In this document: positions 44,708 to 52,943 of the stretch, one piece after another
How positions within the stretch are numbered: position 1 is the first letter of the stretch
Layout: every line of letters starts with the position of its first letter
Source of the DNA: CG2-30-36-39 sp964433225
Lineage (GTDB): Bacteria > Patescibacteriota > Microgenomatia > UBA1400 > PJMF01
NCBI GenBank assembly: GCA_964433225.1
Contig: CAYSQA010000001.1
Span: 1-64,000 of the forward strand
DNA length: 64,000 nt
Direction: 5' to 3'
The notes under the pieces: generated by a model
Database searches by the model: none
Told to the model about the DNA's origin: nothing
Seen by the model: only the letters and a program-made list of their open reading frames with translations
Position numbers and translations under genes: made by a program

Positions 44708-45534
44708 TCAAGCTGGTCTTTTCTCTTTTTTTTAAACAATTTTTCTTTTAAAGCAACCGGTAATAAAGGCTTGTCTGATCTGGCTAATAATGTCTTTATT
44801 CCAAAGAAAAAAATCACTAAATAAAGCCATAAATCTAGTGTTTTACCCATCATTACAAACTCTGGTAAACGAAAAAGCAGCATCACTGAAGAAAACAAAG
44901 CTAAAAAGATAAAAAAGTTACTAATCATAAATCCGGTTTGAGCGGCTTTTTTGCCCAAACGATACCAATCAAAGGTGCGGTAGTTATTTTCTGCCCAAGT
45001 TAAATACAAATGTAACAGCAAAAAGAAAACCAAAGAATAAAGCTGAACTGGATGAGTTTTATCGATTGCACCAGGAAAAATCACCCCAACAAAACTATTA
45101 GTCAGATAACCTCTGGCATTACCAGCCAAAAACTCTCCTAAACTAGTCACTATCATCCACATTGTCAAAGACAAAGACCAAAAATCTAAAACTTCGTAGT
45201 TATCCCACTTTTTCTTTTTAGCAAAATTATTTAAAAATAAAGTAGAAACAACCAATAACACTAATTTATGAGAACCTGGATTACCAATAAAGTTTAACCA
45301 CTGAAATAAGTCCAAACCAAATCTATCCCAATGAAAAATAATAAAACTAGCTCTAGATCCCAAAAAACCAACTAAAAAAGATAGTAAAAAGCCATCGAAT
45401 AACTGAATCTCAGAATAATGCTCTTCTTTACCTCGTCGCCAAAAAGTAAAGCCAGTCACAAAAAAGCCTAAGAACAAAATCACACTTAAAGTGGAAAGCT
45501 CAAAACTACCAATAGTAAAAATCGTTGGCCACAT
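44704..45534 (-). CDS. lgt: Prolipoprotein diacylglyceryl transferase, divergent
   Basis: Polytopic enzyme that attaches diacylglycerol to lipobox cysteines. 276 residues with about seven helices. Divergent but recognisable motifs are FLVGFLGSRASFIIFHW, SLGEFLAGNARGYLT (the position of the family GRxGNFxNxExxG signature) and HPVQLYSLVFFLLL. Its pairing with lspA supports the call. The exported proteins with lipoboxes in this window would be its substrates. Confidence 0.82.
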   Translation of the reverse strand: MWPTIFTIGSFELSTLSVILFLGFFVTGFTFWRRGKEEHYSEIQLFDGFLLSFLVGFLGSRASFIIFHWDRFGLDLFQWLNFIGNPGSHKLVLLVVSTLFLNNFAKKKKWDNYEVLDFWSLSLTMWMIVTSLGEFLAGNARGYLTNSFVGVIFPGAIDKTHPVQLYSLVFFLLLHLYLTWAENNYRTFDWYRLGKKAAQTGFMISNFFIFLALFSSVMLLFRLPEFVMMGKTLDLWLYLVIFFFGIKTLLARSDKPLLPVALKEKLFKKKRKDQLE

Positions 45535-45625
45535 ACTTAGCTATATCATAACAAAAAGCTCGTTTGATGGTGAACCAGCTTCATTTCATTCAGCTGGCAC
45601 TCTTCCCTATTCCTCCAGGACAAAT

Positions 45626-45646
45626 AAAAAAACACCTATCGGTGTT
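45626..45646 (-). terminator. Intrinsic terminator of tRNA-Leu
   Basis: 6-bp stem AACACC / GGTGTT around a TATC loop with T-runs on both sides. On the minus strand it lies just downstream of tRNA-Leu; it would also work in the other direction. Confidence 0.8.
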
Positions 45647-45656
45647 TTTTTGTTTG

Positions 45657-45740
45657 TGCCGGGGGAGGGAATCGAACCCTCACGAAGTTGCCTTCATGGG
45701 TTTTTGAGACCCACGCGTCTACCAATTCCGCCACCTCGGC
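45657..45740 (-). tRNA. tRNA-Leu (CAA)
   Basis: 84-base class II tRNA with a long variable arm (GAAGGCAACTTC). Anticodon stem TGGGT/ACCCA encloses loop CTCAAAA, anticodon CAA. T-stem GAGGG/CCCTC is perfect. The acceptor stem has one A5-C68 mismatch. CCA is not encoded. Confidence 0.95.
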
Positions 45741-45761
45741 TTCTCTACTCTGAAGACGGCA

Positions 45762-45790
45762 ATTATACTACATTCTTATCTAGACTGAAA
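45762..45790 (-). promoter_or_regulatory. Promoter of tRNA-Leu
   Basis: Minus-strand TTTCAG (45785-45790), 17-base spacer, TATAAT (45762-45767), about 22 bases upstream of the tRNA. Confidence 0.6.
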
Positions 45791-45831
45791 TAATCTTGCT
45801 TTTTTGCCCAAATCTCTTCATAGTAATAACG

Positions 45832-46065
45832 ATGGAAGTTCTACAAGAGATTCTTCAGCAGGCTTTTGCTATTGATAGCGTCTGGTCAATTGTTACCAGA
45901 GGCTTAATTTGGTTAGGCATTGCTTTGGTCGTCATTGTCAGTATGGATAAACCAGATCCAGATAAATCACTCAAAGACCTCAAATCTAACTTAGGCTTTT
46001 TCTTCTTCTTTACTGTACTAACTGGAGGACTAATTTATTTACTGTTTGGCTTTACTGCTGGTTAA
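45832..46065 (+). CDS. Small two-helix membrane protein
   Basis: 77 residues from ATG 45832: an amphipathic start, a helix (WSIVTRGLIWLGIALVVIVSM), a short polar loop with DKPDPDKSLKDLKSN, and a second helix (LGFFFFFTVLTGGLIYLLFGF). No family recognised. Convergent with dnaB, overlapping its stop by four bases. An in-frame TTG at 45796 would add a dozen residues with no support. Confidence 0.55.
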   Translation: MEVLQEILQQAFAIDSVWSIVTRGLIWLGIALVVIVSMDKPDPDKSLKDLKSNLGFFFFFTVLTGGLIYLLFGFTAG

Positions 46066-47390
46066 CCACCCATTTTCTTTTCCATACCATAAAAACGAAC
46101 CCGATCACCCCTAAAGAAGAGTTCTACTTCACCTAAGGCCCCATTTCTATGTTTGGCAATTTTTAAAGTAACTTGTTCACGGATATCATCATCTTTACGA
46201 TACAAAAACATCACTACATCAGCGTCCTGTTCAATAGACCCAGACTCACGGAGATCAGATAATTGGGGTGCTTTTTCACCTCTACTCTCAACTGCACGAG
46301 ATAACTGAGATAAAGCCAATACTGGGATTCTTAATTCACGAGCAATGTTTTTCAAACCTTGAGAAATCTCCGCCACTTCCTGAACACGATTATCTTTTGT
46401 TCTACCATGAGCTAACTGTAAATAGTCAACAACTAACATATTAATCTTATGTTCAGTCATTAATTTTCTGGCTTTAGTCCTCATCTCATAAATACTCATA
46501 CCAGGGGTATCATCGATGAAAATCTGAGCATCAGCCAACACTCCCATCGCATCCGAGAGTTTTAAAAAATCCTGTTGATCTAATCTACCTGTCTTCAGTT
46601 TCCAAGCATCAATGTCAGCTTGAGAAACTAATAGACGGTCAACCAACTCTTCCTTACTCATTTCTAGAGAAAACATGCCAACTTTTTTTTTGGAAAGCAC
46701 TGATGTATTTTGGGCAATATTAAGTGAAAAAGCAGTTTTACCAGTCCCAGGTCTAGCCGCTAAAATAATCAAGTTAGAAGGCTGTAAACCAGCCAAAACT
46801 CTATCCAAATCTTGAAAACCAGTGGGAACTCCTCTTAACTCTCCTCCACTCTTTTGCAGTTCATCAATCCGATCAAAACTCTCCACCAAGGTATCCTTGA
46901 GGGGAATAAAATCTTTAGCTGAATGAGCCTGAGAAACATTTAACACTTTTTGTTCTGCCAAATCCAAAATATCTTTAGCATTTTTTGATTCATCAAAGGC
47001 CAACTCACTCATCTCACTACTAAGACTAATTAATCTTCTTTTAACGTTTTTTTCCTGAACCAACTTAGCATAGTTAACTACATTAGCCGCGGTTGAAAGA
47101 ATATTAGAAAGTTCTGCCAATTCAGAGGCACCACCAATTTTAGTTAGTTGTTTTTTCTTTTTTAGCTGAGCAGTTAAAGTAATGACATCAATCGGCTCTC
47201 TTTTTTCATAAAGATCGCGCATCGCTTCAAAAATAAGTTGGTGTTTGGGTTGGTAAAAACTCTCTGGCTCCAAAAACTCAGTCACTTTAACAATTGCATC
47301 TGGATCGATTAATACCGCAGCCAAAACTGAACGTTCAGCTTCTAGGTCATGAGGGGGTAATTTTGCGACAACACTACTCATCGTCTTCAA
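46062..47390 (-). CDS. dnaB: Replicative DNA helicase DnaB
   Basis: Hexameric helicase at the replication fork. 442 residues. The N-terminal DnaG-interacting domain (PPHDLEAERSVLAAVLIDPDAIVKV) is followed by the RecA-like motor: Walker A ARPGTGKTAFSLN, FSLEMSKEELVDRLL, MLVVDYLQLA and VLALSQLSRAVESR. I give the TTG start at 47390 because AGGAG lies nine bases before it; the ATG three codons later has worse spacing. No intein is present. Confidence 0.95.
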   Translation of the reverse strand: MKTMSSVVAKLPPHDLEAERSVLAAVLIDPDAIVKVTEFLEPESFYQPKHQLIFEAMRDLYEKREPIDVITLTAQLKKKKQLTKIGGASELAELSNILSTAANVVNYAKLVQEKNVKRRLISLSSEMSELAFDESKNAKDILDLAEQKVLNVSQAHSAKDFIPLKDTLVESFDRIDELQKSGGELRGVPTGFQDLDRVLAGLQPSNLIILAARPGTGKTAFSLNIAQNTSVLSKKKVGMFSLEMSKEELVDRLLVSQADIDAWKLKTGRLDQQDFLKLSDAMGVLADAQIFIDDTPGMSIYEMRTKARKLMTEHKINMLVVDYLQLAHGRTKDNRVQEVAEISQGLKNIARELRIPVLALSQLSRAVESRGEKAPQLSDLRESGSIEQDADVVMFLYRKDDDIREQVTLKIAKHRNGALGEVELFFRGDRVRFYGMEKKMGG

Positions 47391-47469
47391 TGTACCATTC
47401 TCCTAATAAGAATCAAGAAGAATTTAATTGATAAATTTGGGTTTTTTAGTTATTTCACTCTAAGTTTAT

Positions 47470-48129
47470 TTAAGTCCGTTGAATGATCACTAATTCTTTT
47501 TCTTCTGGCAAACGCTCTTTTTCAACTTTAAGTTTGTCAATCTCTTCGACATTCTCTACTCCAAATTCTTTAATAAACTCGCTTAACTCTTGAAGCTCAC
47601 CAAATTTTTCTTGGTTGTGAGCAGTGGTTTTATAATGCATTGGCACAATAAAACTTGGTTCCAAGGCTTTGGCAACAGCAACAGCTTGTTTAGCATTAAT
47701 GGTATAAACACCACCAACAGGTAATAGTAAAACATCGATATCACCAATCTCTTTAACTAAATTTTCATCCAACTCATGTCCTAAATCTCCAAGGTGACAA
47801 ACTCTAATTCCATCAATCACAATTACATAGATTCGATTTAATCCAGCTTTGGTCCCGGCCTCTCCATCATGAAAAGACTTAGTGCCAAAAACAGACACGC
47901 CCCCTACTTCATACTCGCCCAAATGCTCAATTACAAAAGGTCGTTTTCTTCTAGCCGTACCAACAACATCCTTGGCGTTATTGTGATCATAGTGATCATG
48001 AGAAATCGTGACAATATCGGCACTCAGACTAGGCATGGTAAAACCAACCCCACTATAAGGATCTGTAATAACAGTCCCAGTTTTACCTTTTAACTTGAAA
48101 CAAGAATGACCGTGATAAGTAATAATCAT
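47470..48129 (-). CDS. Metallo-beta-lactamase-fold hydrolase (UPF0173-like)
   Basis: 219 residues with the zinc signature TISHDHYDHNNAKDV (HxHxDH), GLNRIYVIVIDGIRVCHLGDLGHEL and the late PMHYKT. It resembles the YtkL/UPF0173 group of stand-alone metal-dependent hydrolases whose substrate is unknown. Good AGGGGA ribosome-binding site. Monocistronic between dnaB and a divergent exported-protein gene. Confidence 0.85.
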   Translation of the reverse strand: MIITYHGHSCFKLKGKTGTVITDPYSGVGFTMPSLSADIVTISHDHYDHNNAKDVVGTARRKRPFVIEHLGEYEVGGVSVFGTKSFHDGEAGTKAGLNRIYVIVIDGIRVCHLGDLGHELDENLVKEIGDIDVLLLPVGGVYTINAKQAVAVAKALEPSFIVPMHYKTTAHNQEKFGELQELSEFIKEFGVENVEEIDKLKVEKERLPEEKELVIIQRT

Positions 48130-48254
48130 TAAATTCCCCTTTTTGTTAAATATATTTAAAAATAAGATACTTTCACTTATTTAGTGTATTGATGATACCA
48201 TTCGTGACAAATCATTTATAATACGTTTTATACTCTTTGTAAAAGTATGAGCTC

Positions 48255-48719
48255 ATGAAAAAAGAAATTATTATCGCTATTTTGATTGGTTTGTCGCTGG
48301 GCCTGTTTATCACTTACGGTGTTTACCAGGCTAAAACCGGCATTTCACAAAAAACAAACCAAGATCAAAAAGAACTGGCTTTAACCCCAGCTCCCGATCA
48401 ACAATTTGCTGGAGAATTAGTCATTCACAGCCCAGAAAATGAAATTGTGCAAAATGAAAACACAGTCAGTGTTTCTGGTACGACTTTAGAAAATAGTTTT
48501 GTCGTGGTCTTAGTAGGCAACCAAGAAAACATTACTACTTCAGATGATTCTGGTAACTTCTCGGTTGAAGTGGAATTAAAAACTGGGGCAAACATCATTA
48601 CAGTCGTTGTCTTGGATGAAAATGGTCGCTCAATCTCGGCCACCAGAACCTTGGTTGTCAGTGATGACTCACTAATGCCAGAAGCAAGTGACTCTGCTGA
48701 AGAGGAAAACAATGAATAA
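48255..48719 (+). CDS. Exported protein with bacterial Ig-like domain
   Basis: 154 residues: an N-terminal anchor helix (EIIIAILIGLSLGLFITYGVY), a linker with TPAPDQ, and one Ig-like beta-sandwich (about 58-135). The sandwich is recognisable by LVIHSPENEIVQNENTVSVSGTT, TSDDSGNFSVEVELKTGANIITVVVLDENG and the tail TRTLVVS. The C terminus is acidic. It overlaps the next exported protein by eight bases, so they probably act together at the cell surface. Confidence 0.72.
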   Translation: MKKEIIIAILIGLSLGLFITYGVYQAKTGISQKTNQDQKELALTPAPDQQFAGELVIHSPENEIVQNENTVSVSGTTLENSFVVVLVGNQENITTSDDSGNFSVEVELKTGANIITVVVLDENGRSISATRTLVVSDDSLMPEASDSAEEENNE

Positions 48720-49398
48720 AAAAGTTTTGGCCTTCATCTTCACTATAACTTTAACCATAGCAGGAGCTCTTTCTGTCGTGACGAAATCACCAACACCAGT
48801 CTTAGCCCAAACGGAAGAGATCGACCCAACTGACCCTGCTATCCAAAATATAAAAGAAAAGTATTTGAAAAAAGACAAGATAGATAAAGTGCTTGGAGAT
48901 ATCTCTACCCAAAGAAGAGGTTTTGTTGGCCAAATCTCCCGTGTTTCTGAAACTACCTTTACCCTTAATGTTAATGGCATAACCAGAATAGTGCCTTTTA
49001 ATGAAAAGGTACAACTAGTCAAAAACAAACAACCAATTAAAACCGAAAATGTTTCTGTTGATGACTGGGCATTAGTGTTGGGTTTCTTAGAAGATGACTC
49101 CATTAACCCAAAAAAAATCGAGATTTCTAGTGACTCACCCCTACCAAATCCTATTTTTGTTGGTCTGGGTTCACTAAAAAATATTAAAAATAAATCTATC
49201 GATTTTCAACCACGCACCGGAGAGCAAATTGAAACTGTGATCATTAACAACCAAACCAAGATTGAAGACTATCAAGGCGAAGAAACAGCTTTTGCACAAT
49301 TGATTGAAGAAGACCAAGTATTAATCGTGGGCTATAAAAATGATGATGATACTTATGCCACTACCATTAGAGCTTTAGCCCCATTAGCTAAAGAGTAA
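48712..49398 (+). CDS. Secreted protein of unknown function
   Basis: 228 residues from ATG 48712. Signal peptide with a likely cleavage site (GALSVVTKSPTPVLAQTEE). The mature part has two similar small beta units of about 70 residues: GFVGQISRVSETTFTLNVNGITRIVPFNEKVQLV, then GSLKNIKNKSIDFQPRTGEQIETVIINNQTKI, each followed by DxxLVxG-like ends. This resembles DUF5666-type repeat folds; that is a weak resemblance. Coupled to the Ig-like protein. Confidence 0.6.
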   Translation: MNKKVLAFIFTITLTIAGALSVVTKSPTPVLAQTEEIDPTDPAIQNIKEKYLKKDKIDKVLGDISTQRRGFVGQISRVSETTFTLNVNGITRIVPFNEKVQLVKNKQPIKTENVSVDDWALVLGFLEDDSINPKKIEISSDSPLPNPIFVGLGSLKNIKNKSIDFQPRTGEQIETVIINNQTKIEDYQGEETAFAQLIEEDQVLIVGYKNDDDTYATTIRALAPLAKE

Positions 49399-49399
49399 T

Positions 49400-50479
49400 A
49401 TGAGTCAGGCTACTCACTTTTATGCTCAACGGCTAAAAGTGGTTCAACAAAAAATAAAAGCCAATGAGGCTTACTTAGTTTCTAAAGCCACAGACATCAC
49501 CCATTTTACTGGTTTTCCTCAATTAGTACCTGAAGAAAGAGAGGCGCTACTCCTAGTTACTTCTAATAAAGCTTTTCTTTTCCACCACAACTTCAGTCCA
49601 ACTTTGAGCAACTTTCCTGAATTAAACTATATTCCCCAAACGAATTTGAAAAAAATCGAGACTATCTGTCAGCAAGAACAAATCAATCAGCTGTGGATCG
49701 ATGAGAAAACTTTAGTTGCTGAAGAATTTAGTTTTTTTAAACAAATTTATAATCAAGAAAACCTAAAAACTTTACCCCACAATCTAATTTGGCAATTAAG
49801 ATTAACCAAAGATGAACTAGCTTTAAACAACCAACGTCAAGCTGGTCAAATCATTGCTCAAGTGTTTGCTCTGATTCCTGCTTGGCTAAATACCAACCTA
49901 ACTGAGAAACAACTGGCCGGAAAAATTATTGGCCAAATGATGGAATTAGGAGCAGAAACAGTAGCTTTTCCCACTATTGTGGCTTTTGGTGGCAACGGGG
50001 CTCTTCCCCACCATCAACCAACCAATCAAAAACTGGAAAAGAATCAAGCAGTATTGATCGATGCTGGAGCCAAATTTAACGGCTATCGTTCTGATATGAC
50101 CAGAACTTTTTGGTTTGGTGACCAACCAAGTCAAGAATTTTTAAATATTGAAACCATTGTCAAACAAGCTTACCAACAAGCAGTCACTTTAATTGCAACC
50201 GGACCAAATGGGCACTTGGTTAAAGACCTAGATCAAGTAGCCAGAAACTATATTGAACAGCAGGGTTTTGGCGATGAGTTTATCCACACCACCGGACATG
50301 GAATCGGTTTGGATATTCATGAACCACCATCTATTTCTTGGTTAAATAATGAACCATTAACGGCTAATATGACTTTTACCATTGAACCAGGTATTTACCT
50401 GTTAGATAAATTTGGTTATCGTTTTGAAAACACCATCTATTTAACCACTACTGGCTACCAAGAATTAACTCAACCATGA
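49400..50479 (+). CDS. Xaa-Pro aminopeptidase (M24B peptidase)
   Basis: Metallopeptidase that removes N-terminal residues preceding proline. 359 residues: a creatinase-like N-terminal domain, then the pita-bread catalytic domain. Metal ligands are visible in VLIDAGAKFNGYRSDMTRTFWFG (two Asp), HTTGHGIGLDIHEPP (His), MTFTIEPGIY (Glu) and GYRFENTIYLT (Glu). One base after the secreted-protein stop; its end overlaps the acetyltransferase ATG. Confidence 0.92.
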   Translation: MSQATHFYAQRLKVVQQKIKANEAYLVSKATDITHFTGFPQLVPEEREALLLVTSNKAFLFHHNFSPTLSNFPELNYIPQTNLKKIETICQQEQINQLWIDEKTLVAEEFSFFKQIYNQENLKTLPHNLIWQLRLTKDELALNNQRQAGQIIAQVFALIPAWLNTNLTEKQLAGKIIGQMMELGAETVAFPTIVAFGGNGALPHHQPTNQKLEKNQAVLIDAGAKFNGYRSDMTRTFWFGDQPSQEFLNIETIVKQAYQQAVTLIATGPNGHLVKDLDQVARNYIEQQGFGDEFIHTTGHGIGLDIHEPPSISWLNNEPLTANMTFTIEPGIYLLDKFGYRFENTIYLTTTGYQELTQP

Positions 50480-50988
50480 TTTCAATCAGACTCCTAACCG
50501 ACCAAGATGCTCAAATTTATAAAGACTTAAGACTCAAAGCACTAGCTAATAATCCTGAAAGTTTCTTGGCTACTTTTGAAGCAGAAAATAACAAACCTAT
50601 TTCGGCTTTTTCAGCCGAACTTAGATATGCAGTTAGTGAGCCTATTTTTGGTTACTATGGTGTCTTTGCTGAAAATGAATTGGTTGGTTATGCTTACTTG
50701 GAAAAATCTTACCTGGATAAACAAAAACATATCGCTTTTTTCTATAATCTCTATATAGATTCTGCCTACCGTAGTCAGGGTTTGGCCAGCAAACTATTTA
50801 ATTATTTACTCGAAAAAATCAAACAACAAACCAAGATTGAAAGAATCTTTCTATCTTGTAATAAAAAAAACATCCCGGCTTTTAAGCTTTATCAAAAACT
50901 AGGCTTTATTCAATATGGAATCAAAGAAAAAAGTATTAAGTGGCAAAACCAATATGACGATGAAATCGAGATGGTCAGAGAAGTTTAA
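50476..50988 (+). CDS. GNAT-family N-acetyltransferase
   Basis: 170 residues. The acetyl-CoA binding motif A is YIDSAYRSQGLASKLFNYLLEKI (R/QxxGxG/A type), followed by IERIFLSCNKKNIPAFKLYQKLGFIQYGIKEKSI, the usual motif B. Substrate unknown. The ATGA overlap with the peptidase stop suggests translational coupling. Confidence 0.88.
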   Translation: MISIRLLTDQDAQIYKDLRLKALANNPESFLATFEAENNKPISAFSAELRYAVSEPIFGYYGVFAENELVGYAYLEKSYLDKQKHIAFFYNLYIDSAYRSQGLASKLFNYLLEKIKQQTKIERIFLSCNKKNIPAFKLYQKLGFIQYGIKEKSIKWQNQYDDEIEMVREV

Positions 50989-51010
50989 ACTATTTACAAT
51001 AAGAACTATT

Positions 51011-51829
51011 ATGTTTAATTTTCTCAAAAAAAACCTCAGTGAAGAACAGCTTAAACAAGTCGATAAAGCTCTTGAAAAATTCAAAAAAAATCCCCACCAA
51101 TTCCGTTTTACTGTAATGTTTTTCCTAACTTCTATTCTCTTTGGAGTCTTTTCTATCTATCTGCTTCAACAAAAGTTTGCTTTATTAATGCAAAAAAACG
51201 GTAAGGTCGAGATTAAAGAAGTAATTAAAAATGTTCCGGTTCCACCAGCTGATATAACCATCAAACCAACTGAAGAGGCCACTAACTCTACGGCTGTTAG
51301 TGATAATAAATTAAGCTGGCAACTCCAAAAAAACGAAAATTGTAATGTCCTAGTCCCAGTTTCCCCATATAAAACAACTGCTGATAATGGCGAATTAACT
51401 CAATGGAAAACCTACTCTTTAGCTGCAGGCAATGATTTCCCTACTCCATTCCTAAATATTTTTAAGCAAATAGAGTTAGTTGGTTTTACTGAATCTGATC
51501 AACCAACCGAAGCTGGCAGAATGATTATCTACTGTACTGATAACCCAGATGGAAAAGCTGTTTTAGATTTAAAAAATAAAATTACCACCGAGCTTGAAAC
51601 TAACGAAGATCTTAAAGAAATTACTATTGTTTCTAGTTTAGAAAAAAAACTTTGGGGTAAAGCTAGTTTAGAGTTAGTTTTTTCTGGTAGAAATCTTGAT
51701 GGTCAAATTTTTTATGCAACTGCAACTAATAAGCATTTTTACTTAATTGGTAAACAAGTTACTAATCCTGATGAAAATGTTAAAAAAGATCTTGAGCGTA
51801 TGTTTAACGGTATTATCTTTTTGGACTAG
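51011..51829 (+). CDS. Hypothetical membrane-anchored protein
   Basis: 272 residues from ATG 51011: a basic coiled start (FLKKNLSEEQLKQVDKALEKFKKNP), one membrane helix (about 38-58, VMFFLTSILFGVFSIYLLQQ), a Pro/Thr linker, and an extracytoplasmic domain with two Cys residues (NCNVLVP and IIYCTDNP). No family recognised. A TACAAT box ends ten bases before the ATG, which favours this start over upstream codons inside the acetyltransferase gene and implies an almost leaderless mRNA. Confidence 0.65.
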   Translation: MFNFLKKNLSEEQLKQVDKALEKFKKNPHQFRFTVMFFLTSILFGVFSIYLLQQKFALLMQKNGKVEIKEVIKNVPVPPADITIKPTEEATNSTAVSDNKLSWQLQKNENCNVLVPVSPYKTTADNGELTQWKTYSLAAGNDFPTPFLNIFKQIELVGFTESDQPTEAGRMIIYCTDNPDGKAVLDLKNKITTELETNEDLKEITIVSSLEKKLWGKASLELVFSGRNLDGQIFYATATNKHFYLIGKQVTNPDENVKKDLERMFNGIIFLD

Positions 51830-51830
51830 T

Positions 51831-51849
51831 GTGGACCACAGGAGAATCC
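51831..51849 (-). repeat. 19-base duplicate of the tRNA-Ala(CGC) 3' end
   Basis: TGTGGACCACAGGAGAATC at 51831-51849 recurs at 51979-51997, where it is the 3' end of tRNA-Ala(CGC) on the minus strand. Same orientation, 148 bases apart. Confidence 0.9.
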
Positions 51850-51875
51850 ACGACTCGCTTCGCTCACATGCATTA

Positions 51876-51926
51876 GGCGGGTGACTTCGTCACTCGCCGG
51901 TGAACTAGTTTTACTAACGTAAAACT
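51876..51926. repeat. Two adjacent hairpins downstream of tRNA-Ala(CGC)
   Basis: GGCGGGTGAC / GTCACTCGCC (51876-51898, 10 bp with one G-T) and AGTTTTAC / GTAAAACT (51907-51926, 8 bp perfect). The first is notably GC-rich compared with its surroundings. Confidence 0.7.
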
Positions 51927-51949
51927 GAACCCTCTCTCATCATTGGTCC

Positions 51950-51974
51950 AAAAAAAAGTCTCTTTCGAGACTTT
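51950..51974 (-). terminator. Intrinsic terminator of tRNA-Ala(CGC)
   Basis: Minus-strand 8-bp stem AAAGTCTC / GAGACTTT with a four-base loop, followed by five more T, six bases after the tRNA end. Confidence 0.88.
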
Positions 51975-51979
51975 ATTTG

Positions 51980-52052
51980 TGGACCACAGGAGAATCGAAC
52001 TCCTGACCTTTGCAATGCGAATGCAACGCTCTACCAACTGAGCTAGTGGCCC
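51980..52052 (-). tRNA. tRNA-Ala (CGC)
   Basis: 73-base cloverleaf. Anticodon stem TTGCA/TGCAA with loop TTCGCAT, anticodon CGC. The alanine identity pair G3-U70 is present. T-arm AGGAG-TTCGATT-CTCCT is perfect. CCA is not encoded. Confidence 0.95.
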
Positions 52053-52082
52053 GAATGTTGTTATTTTAACACTCTCATCTGC

Positions 52083-52111
52083 TTGACTAATAACATCTTT
52101 TTTTATAGGAT
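52083..52111 (+). promoter_or_regulatory. Promoter of the hisS leader
   Basis: TTGACT (52083-52088), 17-base spacer, TAGGAT (52106-52111). Start predicted near 52118, only about three bases before the leader-peptide ATG. The -10 is a four-of-six match. Confidence 0.45.
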
Positions 52112-52120
52112 ATATTGGTT

Positions 52121-52168
52121 ATGACAAAAGTAGCTGTTAAACTAGCTCACCATCATTCCCTCCGCTAA
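52121..52168 (+). CDS. hisS leader peptide (MTKVAVKLAHHHSLR)
   Basis: A 15-residue open frame with three consecutive His codons (CAC CAT CAT at 52148-52156) and stop TAA at 52166-52168. It lies upstream of the histidyl-tRNA synthetase gene and just before an intrinsic terminator. Its start MTKVAVK is reminiscent of the enterobacterial HisL leader (MTRVQFK followed by a His run). Function would be to sense charged tRNA-His through ribosome stalling, not to make a useful product. Translation itself is inferred. Confidence 0.72.
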   Translation: MTKVAVKLAHHHSLR

Positions 52169-52221
52169 AGTGTGGGTAATGGTTGTTATTGTCTAAAATA
52201 CCCGCACCAAGCGGGTTTTTT
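52149..52221 (+). promoter_or_regulatory. Transcription attenuator of hisS
   Basis: Four alternating segments. 1: ACCAT..CCC (52149-52160, within the His codons) pairs with GGG..ATGGT (52174-52183). 2:3: GTGTGGGTA (52170-52178) pairs with TACCCGCAC (52199-52207), nine pairs with one G-U, the antiterminator. 3:4: ACCCGC / GCGGGT (52200-52216) plus T-run to 52221, the terminator. Stalling at His codons would cover segment 1 and let 2:3 form; reading to the stop codon would cover segment 2 and let the terminator form. Confidence 0.72.
52200..52221 (+). terminator. Intrinsic terminator in the hisS leader
   Basis: 6-bp GC-rich stem ACCCGC / GCGGGT, loop ACCAA, followed by six T in total, 57 bases before the hisS start codon. 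Confidence 0.85.
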
Positions 52222-52277
52222 CATGGCAAACTGCCACCAAAACAATTTTAAAAATCAGTACAATACAGAAAGAATAT

Positions 52278-52843
52278 ATGACAAAACCACAAATACAAAC
52301 CCTCAAAGGCTTTAGAGATTTTTTACCAACAGAAAAAAGAGCTCGTAACTTTGTGATGGCCAAAGTAACCGAAACATTTGAAACTTTTGGTTTTCAACCA
52401 CTGGAAACACCAACTCTGGAGTATGCTGACCTATTACTTGGCAAATATGGTGATGAAGCAGACAAACTAGTCTACAATTTTGAGGATCGTGGCGGACGAA
52501 AAATTGGCTTGCGTTATGACCAAACCGTCCCTAGCGCTAGAGTTTTGGCTCAATATCAAAGCCAGTTACCAAAATACTTTCGTCGTTACCAAATTCAAAA
52601 TGTTTTCCGAGCAGAAAAACCTCAAAAAGGCAGATTCAGAGAATTTACTCAATGTGATATTGATATCTTTGGTAGTAATTCTCCCCTAGCCGATGCTGAA
52701 ATCATGACTTGTACTTATCAAGCTTTCAAAAATGTTGGTTTTAAAAATGTCATTTTGAAGTTTAATGATCGAGAAACTCTGATTAAAACCTTAACTCCTT
52801 TTGCCAACACCCAAGTTAATGTCTTTTCGATCATTCAAAGTAT
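52278..52843 (+). CDS. hisS: Histidyl-tRNA synthetase, N-terminal part (split by gap)
   Basis: Class II synthetase charging tRNA-His. The visible 188 residues hold motif 1 (RARNFVMAKVTETFETFGFQPLETPTLEYADLLLGKYG), the histidine site segment KIGLRYDQTVPSARVLA, and motif 2 (FRRYQIQNVFRAEKPQKGRFREFTQCDIDIFG). The sequence then runs into 100 N, and motif 3 is hidden. Start ATG 52278; a second possible -10 box TACAAT (52259-52264) lies 13 bases before it, so the gene may have an attenuator-independent promoter. Confidence 0.93.
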
Positions 52844-52943
52844 NNNNNNNNNNNNNNNNNNNNNNNNNNNNNNNNNNNNNNNNNNNNNNNNNNNNNNNNN
52901 NNNNNNNNNNNNNNNNNNNNNNNNNNNNNNNNNNNNNNNNNNN
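52844..52943. other. Scaffold gap of 100 N inside hisS
   Basis: Exactly 100 N. The two hisS pieces add up to about 300 residues, against about 420 for the usual enzyme, so the real missing stretch is probably longer than 100 bases. Confidence 0.95.

Noticed and set aside
45560..45622. Possible decayed tRNA fragment or tRNA-derived repeat before the tRNA-Leu terminator, resembling the layout at 51900-51950.
   Set aside because: The similarity is scattered and too short to separate from chance.
52054..52277. T-box riboswitch upstream of hisS.
   Set aside because: No T-box sequence (AGGGTGGNACCGCG-like) or specifier loop is visible; the His-codon frame with alternating stems explains the region better.
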